DNA of 64,000 nucleotides from Nymphaea colorata (taxonomy: Eukaryota; Streptophyta; Magnoliopsida; Nymphaeales; Nymphaeaceae): contig NC_045142.1 of NCBI RefSeq assembly GCF_008831285.2, positions 19,037,354-19,101,353 on the forward strand, read 5' to 3'. The position numbers and the translations under genes were made by a program. The notes below the pieces were generated by a model that did no database searches, was not told the origin of the DNA, and was given only the letters and a program-made list of their open reading frames with translations. Each line of letters opens with the position of its first letter. The stretch's first letter is position 1. This document shows positions 1 through 12,934 of this stretch, one piece after another.

Positions 1-1635
1 TTTCTCTTCTTCATGGTTCGTAGTTATTATGTGTTCTGTTTTGTCACCTTCTGGTTTTCAATCTTTTCATTGGAGGAAAGAGATCTAGGGAAATTGTGTA
101 TAGTCACTCACGCTCGGTTAGACTTCTGCCAAGCATCCCCCATTTTGTCTACCTATTTAGGGGTTGTTCTTATTATGAAAACTGTATGAGTGTCCCTGCT
201 GCCAAATGACTCCTTAACAGTAGTGGAGCCGCGTTGCGGACTGTGTAAGCAATTTCCCGTACCAGTAATTGATACTTTTTTTTTATATACCTTAAAGTTG
301 AAAGTTAAACTAATACTACCCCCCAGTCAGAAATTTGGCTTTGCCACTACCCCTTTAGGGTTCTATTTTTCTTCAGCTTGATCTCTAGCTGAAAATCATT
401 TTGGTGATTTTTGGACTCAGCTTAGTTTGAAGGTGTGAAGCATAGACTCTCCATCCAACATGCACCAAACTCCACAAGTTAGTGATGTACTCAACATTAT
501 GGTGATTGATTATAACCTTGCTTAGCTTATCTTGCAATCAAGTTGAGGAGTTAGCATGTTCTAAGTTTAAAATATATAGTTTTCCAGTACCTAACAAAAA
601 TTCTTGTATAATAATGTAATTGCGCTGCATTAACTTCCGGCAGCCACTGCTTGTGAAATCAAATAGGTTTTTTGCGTTTGGAAACTGTCGAGGGAGCCCC
701 TCGTTCTATTCATGAGATATCAAATAGGTAATTAATCCACTTTCTATGTCATAATTAATAGACACCAAGATTGGAACATTTTGCCAGGGGACTTATGGTG
801 GCTGGTGAGATTAGCTAGTGATGTAACAAGTTATTGCATCATTTACTGGGGATTGCATGCACCTTTTTGTGTTTTCTGCACCCTTCTCCACAATCCAAGC
901 AATTTTAAGTAATTGCGTTTGAATATTCTTGTGTTGAAGAATTCCAATCACAATTTGACCAATAAGAGAGACATCTTAACGTATTCCTTAGGTAACCACA
1001 ATAAGCGGAGAACATGCTGTAAGAAGGGAAGTATTGAAGCGAAGTGTCGGTTGCTGTGCACCATTGCCCCACATCAGTATTGTTGCGACGATGCCGGACA
1101 TAGTTGCTGTCACATCATAGTTCCCACATCAGACCCCGGTCGGTGACTCACGTGCCCTTCAGCCAAAAAGTCTTGGCTCCACCAGTACAGAAGGGGTTGA
1201 GGTCACAAGTGGGCGGGCTAGCGTGAAATTATTCATGTCATGAGGAATCAATTTTTTGAAAGATCATAGTAATTTTGCTTTGCTGGGCCATCCTACATCC
1301 TTTGATGGGATATTCATATGATCCATCTATTGTACAAGGTTGACTGGAAAATAAAAGAATGTCATCATACTTTAAACATGTTTAAGGGTAATTAAAATGG
1401 GTGATTAACAATGGATTGGCATGATCATTTCTGAATATTGAAGCGATTCAAAGATGAACCTCCTTGGCTGGATGGTTATTTGTTTGTTTGGCGTCGATAA
1501 AAAACATCACAAAAGATGCATTTGCAACGATCAATTGCTTGACCATGGTTTTCAATTATGGAATCCAACTTTTATGGCAATTTTTAACAACAGAAAATAA
1601 CCATCCGAGGACAGAAATAGCTGCCTAATTTCAAA

Positions 1636-1672
1636 ACACACACACACACACTCATATATATATATATATATA
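1636..1672. repeat. (CA)n(AT)n compound microsatellite
   Basis: A CA run is followed by an AT run. The same locus recurs at 18981-19033, 39800-39842, 36189-36215 and 55837-55894 with different lengths, so it marks equivalent positions in all five units. Confidence 0.9.
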
Positions 1673-2993
1673 TTCCCACTAGCATTGCTTTGTTTGATGC
1701 TTCTAGTATGTTTGCTATCTGGGAAGATGCCTAACCCAACAAATAACAAACATTATCTAAGTCTACAGATGACCTTACTCAATTATATGTGTAAACTAGT
1801 CATGATTCATTATTTTTTTTCTGACAATGAAATAAGAACATTTTATTTAGGATTTACCATCACAGAGGCTGATTCTGTTGAATTTCAATGAACCTGCAAC
1901 TGTGGGACACGTGACACAGAATTGGCTCTAGGGATGAAATACCCCTCTTGTTGAGCGGCATGATGAAATACTCCTCTTGCTCACCAGGCACAAGGGAAGA
2001 TCTCTATAGAGTGTACTTATTTTTTGAATTGGTTCAGTCTTAACACAAAAAATATGGTCGATTGAATGCTCGTTGGGTCTGGCTCATGGCAAACATTGAC
2101 CACAGAAACACAGGATTTATGAGTCATTTGACTCAAATCATGAAAATGTTTAATTGATAACATATTTTTTCTGGTCTTATTAGAAAAGAAAATGATGGCT
2201 ATTAATTACCAGACCCTTCAAGATTTTGTCATCTTGCTAGCCCTAGTCCAGCTTCATCCACATTTTCTTGTCATTTTGTGCCTTCCCAGTGTGCAAATCA
2301 AAATAAGTTCTTAATTAAATGTTAAAATTAATCATCATTAAAAATAATTTCTATTTGAACTACAACTTGAAATCACCCTATGCATCTACAATTTCTTGCC
2401 TTCTGCACCAAATTTCCTCCTCCTCCCCATGACACTCAGTCAATTCTTCACATGGAACAACCACCCAGATAATAGCAGCTTTATTTCCCTACTCAATTTT
2501 TGCCAGCACCCTAGACAACTGCTCTTGAGGCTCTTAATTCTGTTGAACAAATTTGGCCACCTGGTCATTGTTCAATCTCATAAGACAATACTTGAAAGTG
2601 TAGGAAACTTAATTTGAAGAAAGAAACAATATTGTAAAAGCGGTATCGTATCACTTATCGATCGGGCTAACCTATACATGTTTGGTAACATATTGTAAAT
2701 TTATTTTTGTAATGCATTCGCAATTAAAAAATAAAAAATAATGATAAATTCCAATAAAACCAAGAAAAATGTTTCTTATATAAAACAACTCATCACAATA
2801 TTACACACATAATAAAAATTCACAAATCTTCATCTACAGACATAATAATGATAAGATATGATAAACATGATAAAATTTGCGGTCTTAAAGACTTTTACAA
2901 TAAACTTTTTACTGTTTTTACATCATATTATCAAACATTTATAATATGCAACCTATCTATTCATCTTATTCATCTTCATTATAATATTCAAAC

Positions 2994-3119
2994 TCATTTT
3001 GCTTCATTGTCTTCATCCCCTTCAAGTGGAATGTCCCCACCAGCATATGCAGGCTCACCTTCTTTAATGTTCAAAAGGAGTAGGCCACAATGAGGCCTCC
3101 ATCCTTTCACATCAAATTC
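2994..3119 (-). pseudogene. Exon-like C-terminal fragment, unidentified
   Basis: On the minus strand an open frame of about 41 codons reads through FDVKGWRPHCGLLLLNI and continues into an acidic tail ending GDEDNEAK before TGA. A possible splice acceptor (CTGAG) lies directly upstream. The copy at 20371-20496 keeps the frame with two amino-acid changes but has TGA in place of the Trp codon. The composition and acidic tail look like the last coding exon of a host protein captured in the unit. I do not recognise the family. It could also be chance; no neighbouring exons are obvious. Confidence 0.3.
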
Positions 3120-5600
3120 CTCAGATGATCATTGCTGCTCAGAGCATCATTGTCAAAATTTAAAAGAAATTGCAAATTCCAAAGAATGGCTACTAATGGT
3201 GCTAGAGTCACTCTCAAAAAGCATGTTCGTTTCTTCCAGCAGCCACAATTCACTTCAAGACTTCGAAGATAGTCAAACAAATTGAAATATTCATCTTCAA
3301 AATATTTTTATCGCATGACGAGTGACAAATACAAGTGCCATGTGGTGAAACATGAAGAGGTAATCTGTAACTCAAGGTGGTCTCCAGTGGCAGAGTTACA
3401 TTGTAGCTGGTGTGGACAACACACCAGCCTACAAATTTTGCCTTATTTACATATGTAAACATAATTGACTTTTATTTTTTCTTTTACATATGAGTGACCC
3501 TTCAAGTTTAAAACTAAACGGAGTGCCCCTCAATCAGAAATTTCTAGCTCTGCTACTGGTGGTCTCACTATGTATTAGTTCCATTCACATGAAGAACTGG
3601 ACATCACTTGTTAAATGATAGCATGACTTTTTCAATTTGTGATCAAAATTGGAAATCATTAATGAGATGCAAGTATGAATGGCAAGAAATAATTTATGAA
3701 AATCATTATTATATCTTATCAAGTTATCTAAGGATCCCTATTACTATGAAGCAAGAAATAAATGGATTTCTTGGATTAAGGCCTTCACACACGTTAATGG
3801 TTGCATAGATAAACCCTGAGGTCATAAACATATTTAGTTTGCTTGGCCTTTTACATTTGTAAGTCCTCTATTGCTACAGTTTATCTTTCATTGTTGATTT
3901 TAAGGTGATAAATTATTTAAAATTTACATAAGGAAAACAAACATAGATATATATATATATGTTTTTAAAGATTGACATGCGACCCTTGGAATCCAGCCGT
4001 ATAACTGAATCAAAAATATTTTACCGGCCTAATAAGTTCTAGAGTCTTTGGGGTATTATTGTAAACCAACTTAAATTATTTCTTTCTTTTCCTTTATGTA
4101 GTCTAAACAAACATAGCTTGAACAATTCTTTTTCTTTCTATTCAAATAAGCTTTTATAACAATTTGTTTCATTCTATTTTCTTTCCTCTCCTTTTCTTCC
4201 CAAATCCTTTCTTTCCCTTTCCATTCTTTTCCTTTTATCCTACTTTCTCTCCATCCAAACAAGTGCTATAATAGGTCAACGAAAAATTTATCTAACAATT
4301 GGGATTGTGTTGCCTAAAGCCTCTCCAAGAGCCAGCACGTTTGAAATGACCTTATATAAGAAGTTACATGGGGAGATAGGTTGCTACTGGTGTACACTTG
4401 TAGCTACTTCTATCTTGAGAATCAGAACAATCACAGTGTTGTTAAACTTCTTCACCATTCATCTTATTCCCAAGAAAACTTCAACCATCTTGATTATGAA
4501 ATGACTAGTTACTCCTCAGTACTGTTGAAAAAGGGACCTGAAGGATCCACTGCGTCCTGAACCCCTCTCCGCTTTCAAACTAAAGTTGCATACTTCAGTT
4601 CTTTTGCTAAAACAGATCTTATGATTTGTCGGACTCATCTCTCTTTTCCACTTGCCAGCACAGACTACTATTTAAAATAAGAACAAAACATGTAATTCCC
4701 ATCTCTCTCTCTCTCTCTCTCTATCTCTCTTCATGCAAGAGAAGTCAAAGGCCATGGAGCTGTTACTTTGTTTCTTTCTTCCACCACACTTTCACTTTCA
4801 GTGGTAGACAAATAAAAAAAGAGAGGAACGACCCTGTTGAATAGAATCCATTAATTTACATGATATGACATCGTTGATATTAAAGTTCCTGTCTTGGTGG
4901 GAAAGACGCAGACTTAGAGGTGGAATAGAAAGGCTTAAATCAAAATACTTATGTGAAGTTGGTAGATTGTGCTTCCCATGGCAATATGGTGGCTATCGAA
5001 GACAGGAATTATGAATACCATGGCAACAAGAAAAGTCCAAGTCTGTAACGACAGAAGCAATTGACAGCCTCATTTATATGATTCACCATGTGCTAAATAT
5101 GACTCTTCAAGCAGAAGAACAAGTTTCTGCAACTCTTCATCCTTTTTTATGAAGGAAGTCTCACGTATATCACCGACTTCAACACAAAGCAGCATCACCA
5201 CAAATTCATATAAAAAACACATATGCTAATGAAACCACATCTGAAAGAAGCCCTGCCTTGATCGACAAGCTTCCCTTCCCTATTTTAAAGCTATTCACAG
5301 TACCTACACCATGGTCCTCATGAATCTTCATGGTTGCCGATCGTCACTAGCTAATGCCAGAAGGAATTCCATCTTTCTGTTTGCTCTCTCTCCCCCCTCT
5401 CTCTCTCCCCCTCTCTTTAGACGTGCATAAGAACCCAAAATGCGTGGAGCTGTCACTTTATTTTTTTCTTCCACCACACTTCACTATTAGTGGTGGAGAA
5501 ATCAAAAAAGAGGGGAACCACCCTGTTGAATAGAAACAAATAATTTACATTGATAAGACTTTTCACAACATTTTTTGTTATAAAAGAGATAGCACTGCCA

Positions 5601-5633
<33 letters not shown>

Positions 5634-6131
5634 CTATTACGTGTGTGTATATAGATATATATATCAAGTTAGATCGGACAACCGTGATTAGATGGCTGAA
5701 TAGCTCTAAAAAGTTAGTTCACCATTCAATATATATATATATATATACATATATAGACACACACACACACACTACTTCGATCACAAACAAAAACCAACAG
5801 ACCCCTTATATTTGTGTTATGAAGTGTTATGAACAAAATATGAATCTCCTAATGCCTTTAATCTAAACAATGTTGAAGTTCAAATTACTTTTATAAGAAA
5901 AAGTATTTTTTCTACTATTAAAATTTTGATGTTATAAGTGCCATTCCTTTTTTAATTATTATGGTATATTAAGAAAATAAAAAATAACTAACTTAATGTA
6001 TTTTTACCAACAAATATATTTTAAGATAGTGCTAAATTATAAAGAAAAGGAATTTTAATAGGCCCACCTTCTGTCCCTTACCTAAGTGGTATGTTATTTA
6101 TATATACATATATATGCACATGCACACACAC

Positions 6132-6162
<31 letters not shown>

Positions 6163-6330
6163 TTAAATGAAACTAAAAACATCCAAAGAGTAATGGATGC
6201 CACAGTACAACTTAAAAAAAAAGGACGAAACAAAAGAAAATAGAAGCAGCAGAGAAGAAGAGAGGAACCAATCCGACAGCGAGAAATCCGTCAGGATAGC
6301 TAAAAGCTCCATTCTTAGGGTTTGCAATAA

Positions 6331-6890
6331 GTGGTGGAAAATGAAACGAGCTTTAGGAAAGAAGACTTAATTGGGAATGATCCAAATTTTCCACCAGAAA
6401 ATACAAAACCATGTACGCCAACTTCAAATACAGATGGCACATGGATCTACAATTTAGGTTTAAAGGAATTAGACATTTTCGTCTTGTTGACAAATCTAGC
6501 ACAGCTCTATGTTACAGAAATTTCCTAATAGCCATCGGTTGGCAAACTAACCAAAATATCTTGATTGCCATGTTATTTTCTCCAGAAACCCCAAAGGAGG
6601 ATTTGGTGATGGATACGAAAGAGATACATGGGCTCTACTACATCAACTAAATCGAAGACAAACAAGGCCACCACCAACAACAATCAAATTCTCTCGGGAC
6701 AACTAAATTGAAGACAAACAAGGCCAGGAGAAAGACAAATAATGTATTGCCGTTTCTTTGCTGTTCTTTATTTGTACTTTGGTGTTTTCTTGTCATCTAT
6801 TTTACATTTTTCTTTCTTTTTACATGTGAAAATTGGTTTGAATCAACCTATTTGAATTGTACCAGTTCGTTCTGGGCCCGATATTTCATG
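6331..6890 (+). pseudogene. Ty1/copia relic (pre-integrase region)
   Basis: The part from about 6470 to 6730 is similar to the start of the plus-strand copia fragments at 30554 and 48728, including a remnant of the Gly-Leu-Tyr-Tyr motif that precedes the copia GAG-pre-integrase domain (HGLYYIN in one frame). The part from 6755 to 6890 is a 150-base block that also ends those fragments. No continuous reading frame survives. The same relic is at 23707-24210, 41680-42185 and, in part, 58930-59218. Confidence 0.5.
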
Positions 6891-7972
6891 ATTTTATCAT
6901 CCAGATAGCACTAGCTTTGATAGTCATACATGAAAAGACCTCAATACTTGGTTCGTTTCTTGTGAAGTTACATCATGTTTTGCATGTCTCCATTTATTTT
7001 GTAGCTCTAAAACAATTAATGACGTTGACTTTTCTCTATATGCCACAGCTTTCTTAAACTCCAAATCTGTCAAACCTAAGAGGTCGCTGCTCTTCGCAAT
7101 CAAGCTGTAGCTGGATGTCCCCAGCATGGGTTTTCTATGAGTTCTCAAATGTAACAACCTAGCAACGTCTTCTAGGTGATTGTCACCTTGAATCCATCAA
7201 AAGATGCACTTGCAACAATCAGTTGCTTGACCATGGTTTTAAATAATGGAATACAACTTTTACAGCACTTTTTAATGACACAAAATAACCATTCGAGCAC
7301 AAAAATGGCTGCCTGATTTCAATATACGCACACAGGTATATATATATATATATGTATATATGCCACACACCTTAATTAGGTCGTCATGGCACACACCATA
7401 ATTAGGTCAATGATGCATCACTCAGATGCTTTGAGGCGTTCTTCTAGGTGATGCATAGAGACCTCATGCAGGTGTGCACCTCTAACAACACTCGTTTAGG
7501 CTACTTGTCAAAGAAAGAAAAATCTGACAGAAGAATATTCCATGCATGACTCTTTCGCAGTCCACATCTTCCGTTAATCTTTCCACCTTAGGAGCTGTTT
7601 CAGAATAAAAAAACAAATCAGGCCAAATCAGAGAGAGCGAGAGAGAGTGAGAGAGAGGGAAAGAGGGTGATGACAATTGCTCATGATGAGAGCAATGAGT
7701 GGAGAGCGTTCAGCTGAGTTCGGGTGGTAAGTCTTGGTGAATGAGGTCTATCGAGAAGCCTGGAGTTTTGGTTAACATTGACAATGTTAGTGAAGATGTT
7801 GGTAGGAAAGTTTGATAGTGCAACTGGGAGAAGTTACTGGAGGAGGATCATGAAGGAGGAGAGGAAGGTGGCTATGGCAACTGTTAATCGTAGATCTACA
7901 ACGAAAAACTCCTTGTATATATAAAGGAGATCATGAGGTAGGTTGTGACTAAGGGTGTGGATTTAAATACAA

Positions 7973-8700
7973 ATGGTGGGGAAAAGAAGCACATGGTCAA
8001 AGGAGAAGGTGTGGTTATCACGTGAAGGAGCAGAGAAAGGGAACAACATGAACCCTAGGTTAGAGTTAGGAAATGTTCGTGAACATCACTTTATCGTGGG
8101 TGGTGGAGGCTCTTGCCCATCCTTAGAGACGATGGATCATGAAAAGTCACCTATTGATCAAGGATTCCAGTCAGTTCTATCAGCGCGATGATTTTGGGTG
8201 TCGGTGGTAAAGAGAGCTGGTGTTGTGGACCAACATGAGTGGGAGGAGGCATTTGGATTACCAAATCTTGCAGTGTGTGAAATTGAGGGGAAGCAAATGG
8301 TCAGACCTGTCAGATGGACTCATATTGCAACTCTATCCGGCGGTAGCTCAAGATTTCGTCTCGATTGGGTGGAAGTTTTTCACAATTTGTAGCAGGTGAA
8401 AACAATTTTCACTCCTTTCAAAATGACTCTTTTTTATCAAGGCTTCCTCAAAAGAATATTTAGAGGAAGTTATGCAAGCAAAAAAATGGCCCTTTCGCGA
8501 TAGGTTTTTGGTCTCTAGCAAGTGGAAATCAGGAATGCCGCTTCGACTTCAAGCTGTCACGAGGACCCCTCTTGGGATTCGTCTACCGAAGTTGCCTCTT
8601 TATATGTGGAACTGCAAGGTGTTAGCTGGTGTTGTGAAGGTTCTGGGTATTTTTTTGTAGATGCTGATGGCTTCACTTATGGGTTTGATTTGTATACTTG
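7973..8700 (+). pseudogene. LINE ORF1 (DUF4283-type) pseudogene
   Basis: Plant L1-like LINEs encode an ORF1 nucleic-acid-binding protein with a DUF4283 domain. Here the frame is broken repeatedly, but 8560-8660 reads IRLPKLPLYMWN followed by KVLAGVVKVLG, matching the typical end of that domain (R-L-P-x-L-P-L-x-x-W-N then a hydrophobic stretch ending in G). The upstream frames 7973-8191 and 8198-8392 probably belong to the same ORF1, separated by a stop. No zinc knuckle was found downstream. The family assignment rests on this one motif. Confidence 0.5.
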
Positions 8701-9427
8701 ATGGTGATAAAGTTTTTGAATAAATGGTGGAAGATGAAACAAAAATTTGTTTCTGTACCTTATGTGGTTTTTCATTACATTCCACAGGAGATCGTCTCAC
8801 TCGTATGAGGGAGGGAAAAGTGAATACTAAACCCTCAAATGGATGGACTCATGTCATTATTGCTAATAGAAGGTGGAATCTAGGCTCTAAGCAATGCAAG
8901 CTATCTAATATTAAATGAAATCAATTTGTGCCTCTTGAAAAAGATGTACTTCCTATTGAAGACCTATGATCTATGGGTCACGCGTCTGAAGGAATTATCT
9001 CATATGAAATGGTGATGAAATAATCTTCATTGAATGTTAACCTTGGTAAAACTGTTGCTGAGTCCTGCCATGAGACCAAGAAGAAAGCCACGGAAGTTGA
9101 GGAGGAATTTTTTCCTGGATTTGGCTGTTTGAACTCCACTAGGACTGTACTAATGGACTGAAAACAAAAAGATAAAAGGTTTTCCTCTCCTATGAGTATT
9201 AGTTTGAACAAAAAAGAGCTCTCCATTCAAAGGAAGTTAACAATTTTAAGAAGAAGGGTTGCAGGACAACATTTTTTAAGGCTATATAAAGTTCTGGCCT
9301 GAAAGAAAGGAAGTTGGCGCAACATGATCCTGACATTGATATCCAAGGAGCAGAGGATTTCCATAACAAAGAGAATGTTCTCCTGTAGGAAAAGGAGTCT
9401 AAGAGGAGTTGCCAATTGCCATCAAAT

Positions 9428-9960
9428 GAAGTTTATAGTTGAAATGTTAGAGGCCTTGCTACTCTAACAACCTAGAAGGATTTTGGCAATTGGGTGATAT
9501 CTCATCAACTTGGGATCATTTTCATGTTTCGATATCATGTTGAATGCAGACAACTTCAAATCCTTTTGCAATCACTATGAGGAGTTCTTTATTTGAATCT
9601 AGTATTGATACGAATCTTAATGGGGCCATAATTGTGTAAAGTTAGAGACAGGCTGATTTTAGATTGACTAGTTGCAAATTTAATAAATTTTGGATGGATT
9701 GTTTGTTTATTCATAAAGCTTTCAATCTCAACTTTGATACAATAGGGGTGTATCTTCACCCTCACTTTAGAATTCACAAAGACCAATTGGTTATGTTAAA
9801 TATCATTATTGCCAATAAACAAATGTTAGTATTATCATTACATATTTTAATTCAACTTATAAGGAGTCAGAAAAATGGGCCTGCCCCTGCTAGACAAGCT
9901 TGTTTAGCATTCAATGGATTCATTCAAGATGTTGCACTAAGAGAGATTGTGGACAGAAAT
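9428..9960 (+). pseudogene. LINE ORF2 endonuclease N-terminus, broken
   Basis: ORF2 of L1-like LINEs starts with an apurinic-type endonuclease whose N-terminus usually reads S-W-N-V-R-G-L. At 9437 the translation is Ser-stop-NVRGLA, with TGA where Trp is expected. Further on, in a shifted frame, FNGFIQDVALREI (about 9910-9950) resembles the later endonuclease segment F-x-x-F-I-x-x-x-x-L-x-D/E-I. Several stops and frameshifts separate these pieces. The sequence ends where the LTR element starts, so the reverse transcriptase region was cut off. Confidence 0.5.
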
Positions 9961-12084
9961 TGTTACGAGCCAAAATTTGAACGACCCTGCTGGTCGAGCC
10001 ATGCCCAGCCACCATGCCCATGCCCCAAAACAGCGGCCAACCAGGGCCAAGCCAGAAGAGCAGCCACCTTTGGACTCCCAAGGCCCTACAGGATGCAAAG
10101 GAGGTTGCATCAGCCGATGATGAGGCGCGAACTGAGAGCCACGCAACCAGCCAGGTTAATCCCTGCCCCCTCCGCTGTCCTAGTGGCAGCAGAATGCTCT
10201 CTGCTCTTTAGGCCATATCTGGAGATTCTTCCATCAGAATCTCGAGAAAATGGTGCCATTCTCTTTCTGACTTCCCCAGCTTTCCAACAAGCTACTGCAT
10301 GCAAAGGACGGAACTGGAAGTCAAAATCTGTAGACGTTTCTCCGAGGCCCTGATATTCTGGGAAACAGGCCGGCAGCCGCGGAACAGTTCCAGCTCGCCA
10401 GTCCCGACCGCACAGCTCTGCTCAGGTCTAACTCTCTCGTTGGTACCATTACAACCCTGACATCTCAGGCTTTCTAACCAGATATTGAGCACCCAAATCC
10501 GAGCTGTGGTTGAGGAGAAATGCGTCTGAGAACCCAGGCCTGACTCTAGGCATCCTCAGGTTGATCGGCCAGCGCCCACAAGAAATGTGTCTCTGATCAG
10601 AGGCCAATATCTCGGCGATCCAGGATCAGCTCGTCTTCCCCCGGTTCTAACAAGCTATCATTTTCCCTATTCTGAGCTATATCCAGAGAGATATGACCAG
10701 CCAAAGCCACTGCTGTCAGTCGGCCAAAACCAGCGCCGAATCTGCCTGTCACTACTAACGTGAAGGCTTGTCTGGCCAAGTCTAAGGTGGGTAATCCAGG
10801 ACACTCCCACCTTGGGGACACCGCAGCAGGACACCGTGGGGACACCACCTTCTAGAAGGTTCTGGTATTCTCCCGTAGAGATTGAAAGAGGAAGCCCAAG
10901 TGACAAGTAGGGCTGGTGGTCTTCCCAAGAGCAGGTCATTGGCATCTTCAACTCCCACTTAACTACAGCAGCTCGCATGCCAATACTCAGCCATCCATTC
11001 AAGAAGGCATTCAAGGCTGAAGGACGTCTTCCCCATGGCAGTCATCATGGAAGAAGGCAACCGAAGGAGATGAAGAGCCTCCCCCGTGTGCATTCCCTAG
11101 ACTGGCAATCAAGGCCATCTAACCGCCAGCCTTAAATGGCTTTGGGATGGAGCAAGAACCGGCTGGCAGCTCGTTAAGGAGGCAGCACCCTAGTTTCCCT
11201 TTTCTGCTATAAAAACCCCTCTTTGCTTTTGTTTTAGGCAGGTTTTGATCAATATGCTTAATCTATATTTTCTGTAAACCAGAAGGGTTCATCGGCGACT
11301 TCAAATCGCCGATGGCTCGATCATAGCTTCAATGAAGACTTTCTTTCTCCCTTCAAACTCGGTAATCTGTTAGATATTTCCTGTCGCTGTTGTTTGCTCG
11401 ACGGTGAAAAGCTTGCAGCATATAGACTGTGATCTCCGGCAGCGTGGACGCCACCGGCTATCCCAGCTCTTCGATTATCCTTACGACATTATGGAACTCC
11501 TTATGCAGACCGGGGAGATTTCCTGGCGGTGACACCCCGTCTAGACCGACGCAATCAACCTCTTCCTTAACTGTGGCGTGGCACGCTCTAGTAGAAGAAG
11601 AAGGCAACAGCTGTAGTGTGTCCCTCCCTGCGGCGTGGTACGCTTTTGGGGAGCCTAACAGCTTTGCACACCCCGACACTCGGGTAGGATCTCTGTGGTA
11701 CAGCGATCGTGCCGGCAACGAAGCTCTCGTTGCCTCGACCTTGACCTCATCCTTGCACCCTGCCCTGTCCAGCGGCAGAACTGTCCCCTTCCATAACGCT
11801 TCCGCAATCAATCATCTTTCGCTCGCACTCCATCAATTCTTGGCTTCATTCCATTCCGCCAGAAGCCTACTCCGTCACAAGCATTCCCCTGCCATCCACA
11901 GGCCGAATCCCAACCACATTCGGCCCCTTCATTCCCTTCGGGCGTCCCCTGTTTCAGGCGAGGCAGAAGCAGCGGTGGCACCAGGCCACCAGAAGTAACC
12001 AAACTGGCCCAGCTGAACGTGTTCCTGGCTTAGCGACTGACCCCCAGAACCTCTTCGAACACCTACGGAAGTTGGGACGCAACA
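9961..12084 (+). repeat. 5' LTR (about 2.1 kb)
   Basis: It begins TGTTACG and ends CGCAACA, giving the TG...CA ends and short inverted repeat usual for LTRs. The right end sits two bases before the primer-binding site. Open frames inside it (for example 11429-11998) are by-products of its high GC content. A TATA box is at 11208. Confidence 0.75.
11208..11215 (+). promoter_or_regulatory. TATA box of the LTR promoter
   Basis: TATAAAAA follows a C/T-rich stretch inside the LTR, about 880 bases before the LTR end, where a Pol II start for the element transcript would be expected. Inferred from position and consensus only. Confidence 0.5.
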
Positions 12085-12086
12085 GT

Positions 12087-12099
12087 TGGTATCAGAGCC
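12087..12099 (+). other. Primer-binding site, tRNA-iMet
   Basis: TGGTATCAGAGCC is the standard plant retrotransposon primer-binding site complementary to the 3' end of initiator tRNA-Met. It fixes the LTR end at 12084. Confidence 0.85.
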
Positions 12100-12934
12100 G
12101 GTGTTCACAGCGGTGAAAGAAGAAGTTGCAGACTCGGTGTTACCTTTCCTTCAACCACCGAAGGTTCAAGAAATCAATCTGGTCTGCAAATGATTGAAAA
12201 CGTGCTGAGCACGTTACCAGAAGATTGCCAATGAAATTCCGATCAAAACGAGCCCTGGAACGCAATTCCGAGCAAAACGAGCCCTGGAACGCTCGCTTTG
12301 ACCCATAAACGAGCTCGGAATCTCGAATTGAAGTTTCGCTGGAGTTCTGCTCGTTTTTCCAGGCGGAAGACGTTTTTCGGTGAAGCCTAAGCATTTCGGT
12401 GGAATATTCCGCCGTGTTCTTCAGTCCCCGGTGGAGAATCGCGGTACTGTGTCATCAACAGCGAGACACGACCAGATTTTGCGTGTCCCGTCGAATCCAC
12501 CGCAACACCGCCAGGCGCGCTTGGCGAATCCAGCCACGAGTCCCGTCTGACACAGACTCAAAAGTTTGGCATGTCCCACTCTGCACGAGTCGGGCTTCCT
12601 TATAATCAGGTGGCGCCACGTCTGCGTGTCCTCTTCCTTGATTGCCATGTCCAGGTCAGGACACCACCCGAGTTCAGCCTTCTCAGGCCAACGGAGAAGC
12701 CGAATCAAGCCGGTTTTCAAATCCTCGGCGTTGTTTCCTCAGGCAACCAAATTTGACGATCTTAGATCCATTGGGATCGTCTCGGTCTTGGCCTTCTAAC
12801 CACATAAATTTTCAGAATTTTCTGAGTTAGAGCCAGGGCGCAACGGATTTTTGAATAGAAGCAGGTCTGAGGTGGCCCTGTCATTGCAAGCGCAATAGGA
12901 AGAACTCAGCATACCCTTCGTCTCAGCAGCGAAC
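12100..12934 (+). other. Leader of the long-LTR element
   Basis: GC-rich untranslated leader between the primer-binding site and the first plausible gag start at 12935. It holds short imperfect repeats (gagccctggaacg occurs twice near 12250-12290). No gene is seen. Confidence 0.5.

Larger units (their letters stand above)
1..7727. repeat. Duplicated unit A1, left part
   Basis: This stretch matches 17313-25036 almost throughout, and most of it matches 38633-43057 with three large deletions. It holds no recognisable gene. It contains a (CA)n/(AT)n locus at 1636-1672, a (CT)n run at 4701-4730, (AT)n at 5608-5633 and 5729-5746, (GA)n at 6132-6156 and (AT)n at 7336-7352, plus a copia relic near 6331-6890. 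Open frames in it are short and mostly not conserved between copies. The left edge of the unit lies at or beyond base 1. Similarity stops abruptly after the words cagctgagttcgggtgg at 7727, where a LINE remnant begins. Confidence 0.85.
7728..9960 (+). mobile_element. LINE (L1-like) remnant, truncated
   Basis: This sequence is absent at the equivalent points of A2 (25037) and A3 (43058), so it is an insertion or rearrangement specific to A1. Two LINE hallmarks appear in order: an ORF1 region with a DUF4283-like end near 8560-8670, and the start of ORF2 with the endonuclease N-terminal motif NVRGL near 9440. The element is cut at 9961 by an LTR element, so reverse transcriptase is missing. No poly-A tail or target-site duplication was identified. 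Confidence 0.6.

Noticed and set aside
2396-2617. A 73-codon frame present in A1 and A2
   Set aside because: It has no recognisable domain, lacks start and splice context, is deleted from A3, and differs by several replacing changes.
11429-11998. A 189-codon open frame inside the long LTR
   Set aside because: It lies wholly within the LTR, overlaps an equally long frame on the other strand and shows no domain; high GC content explains it.
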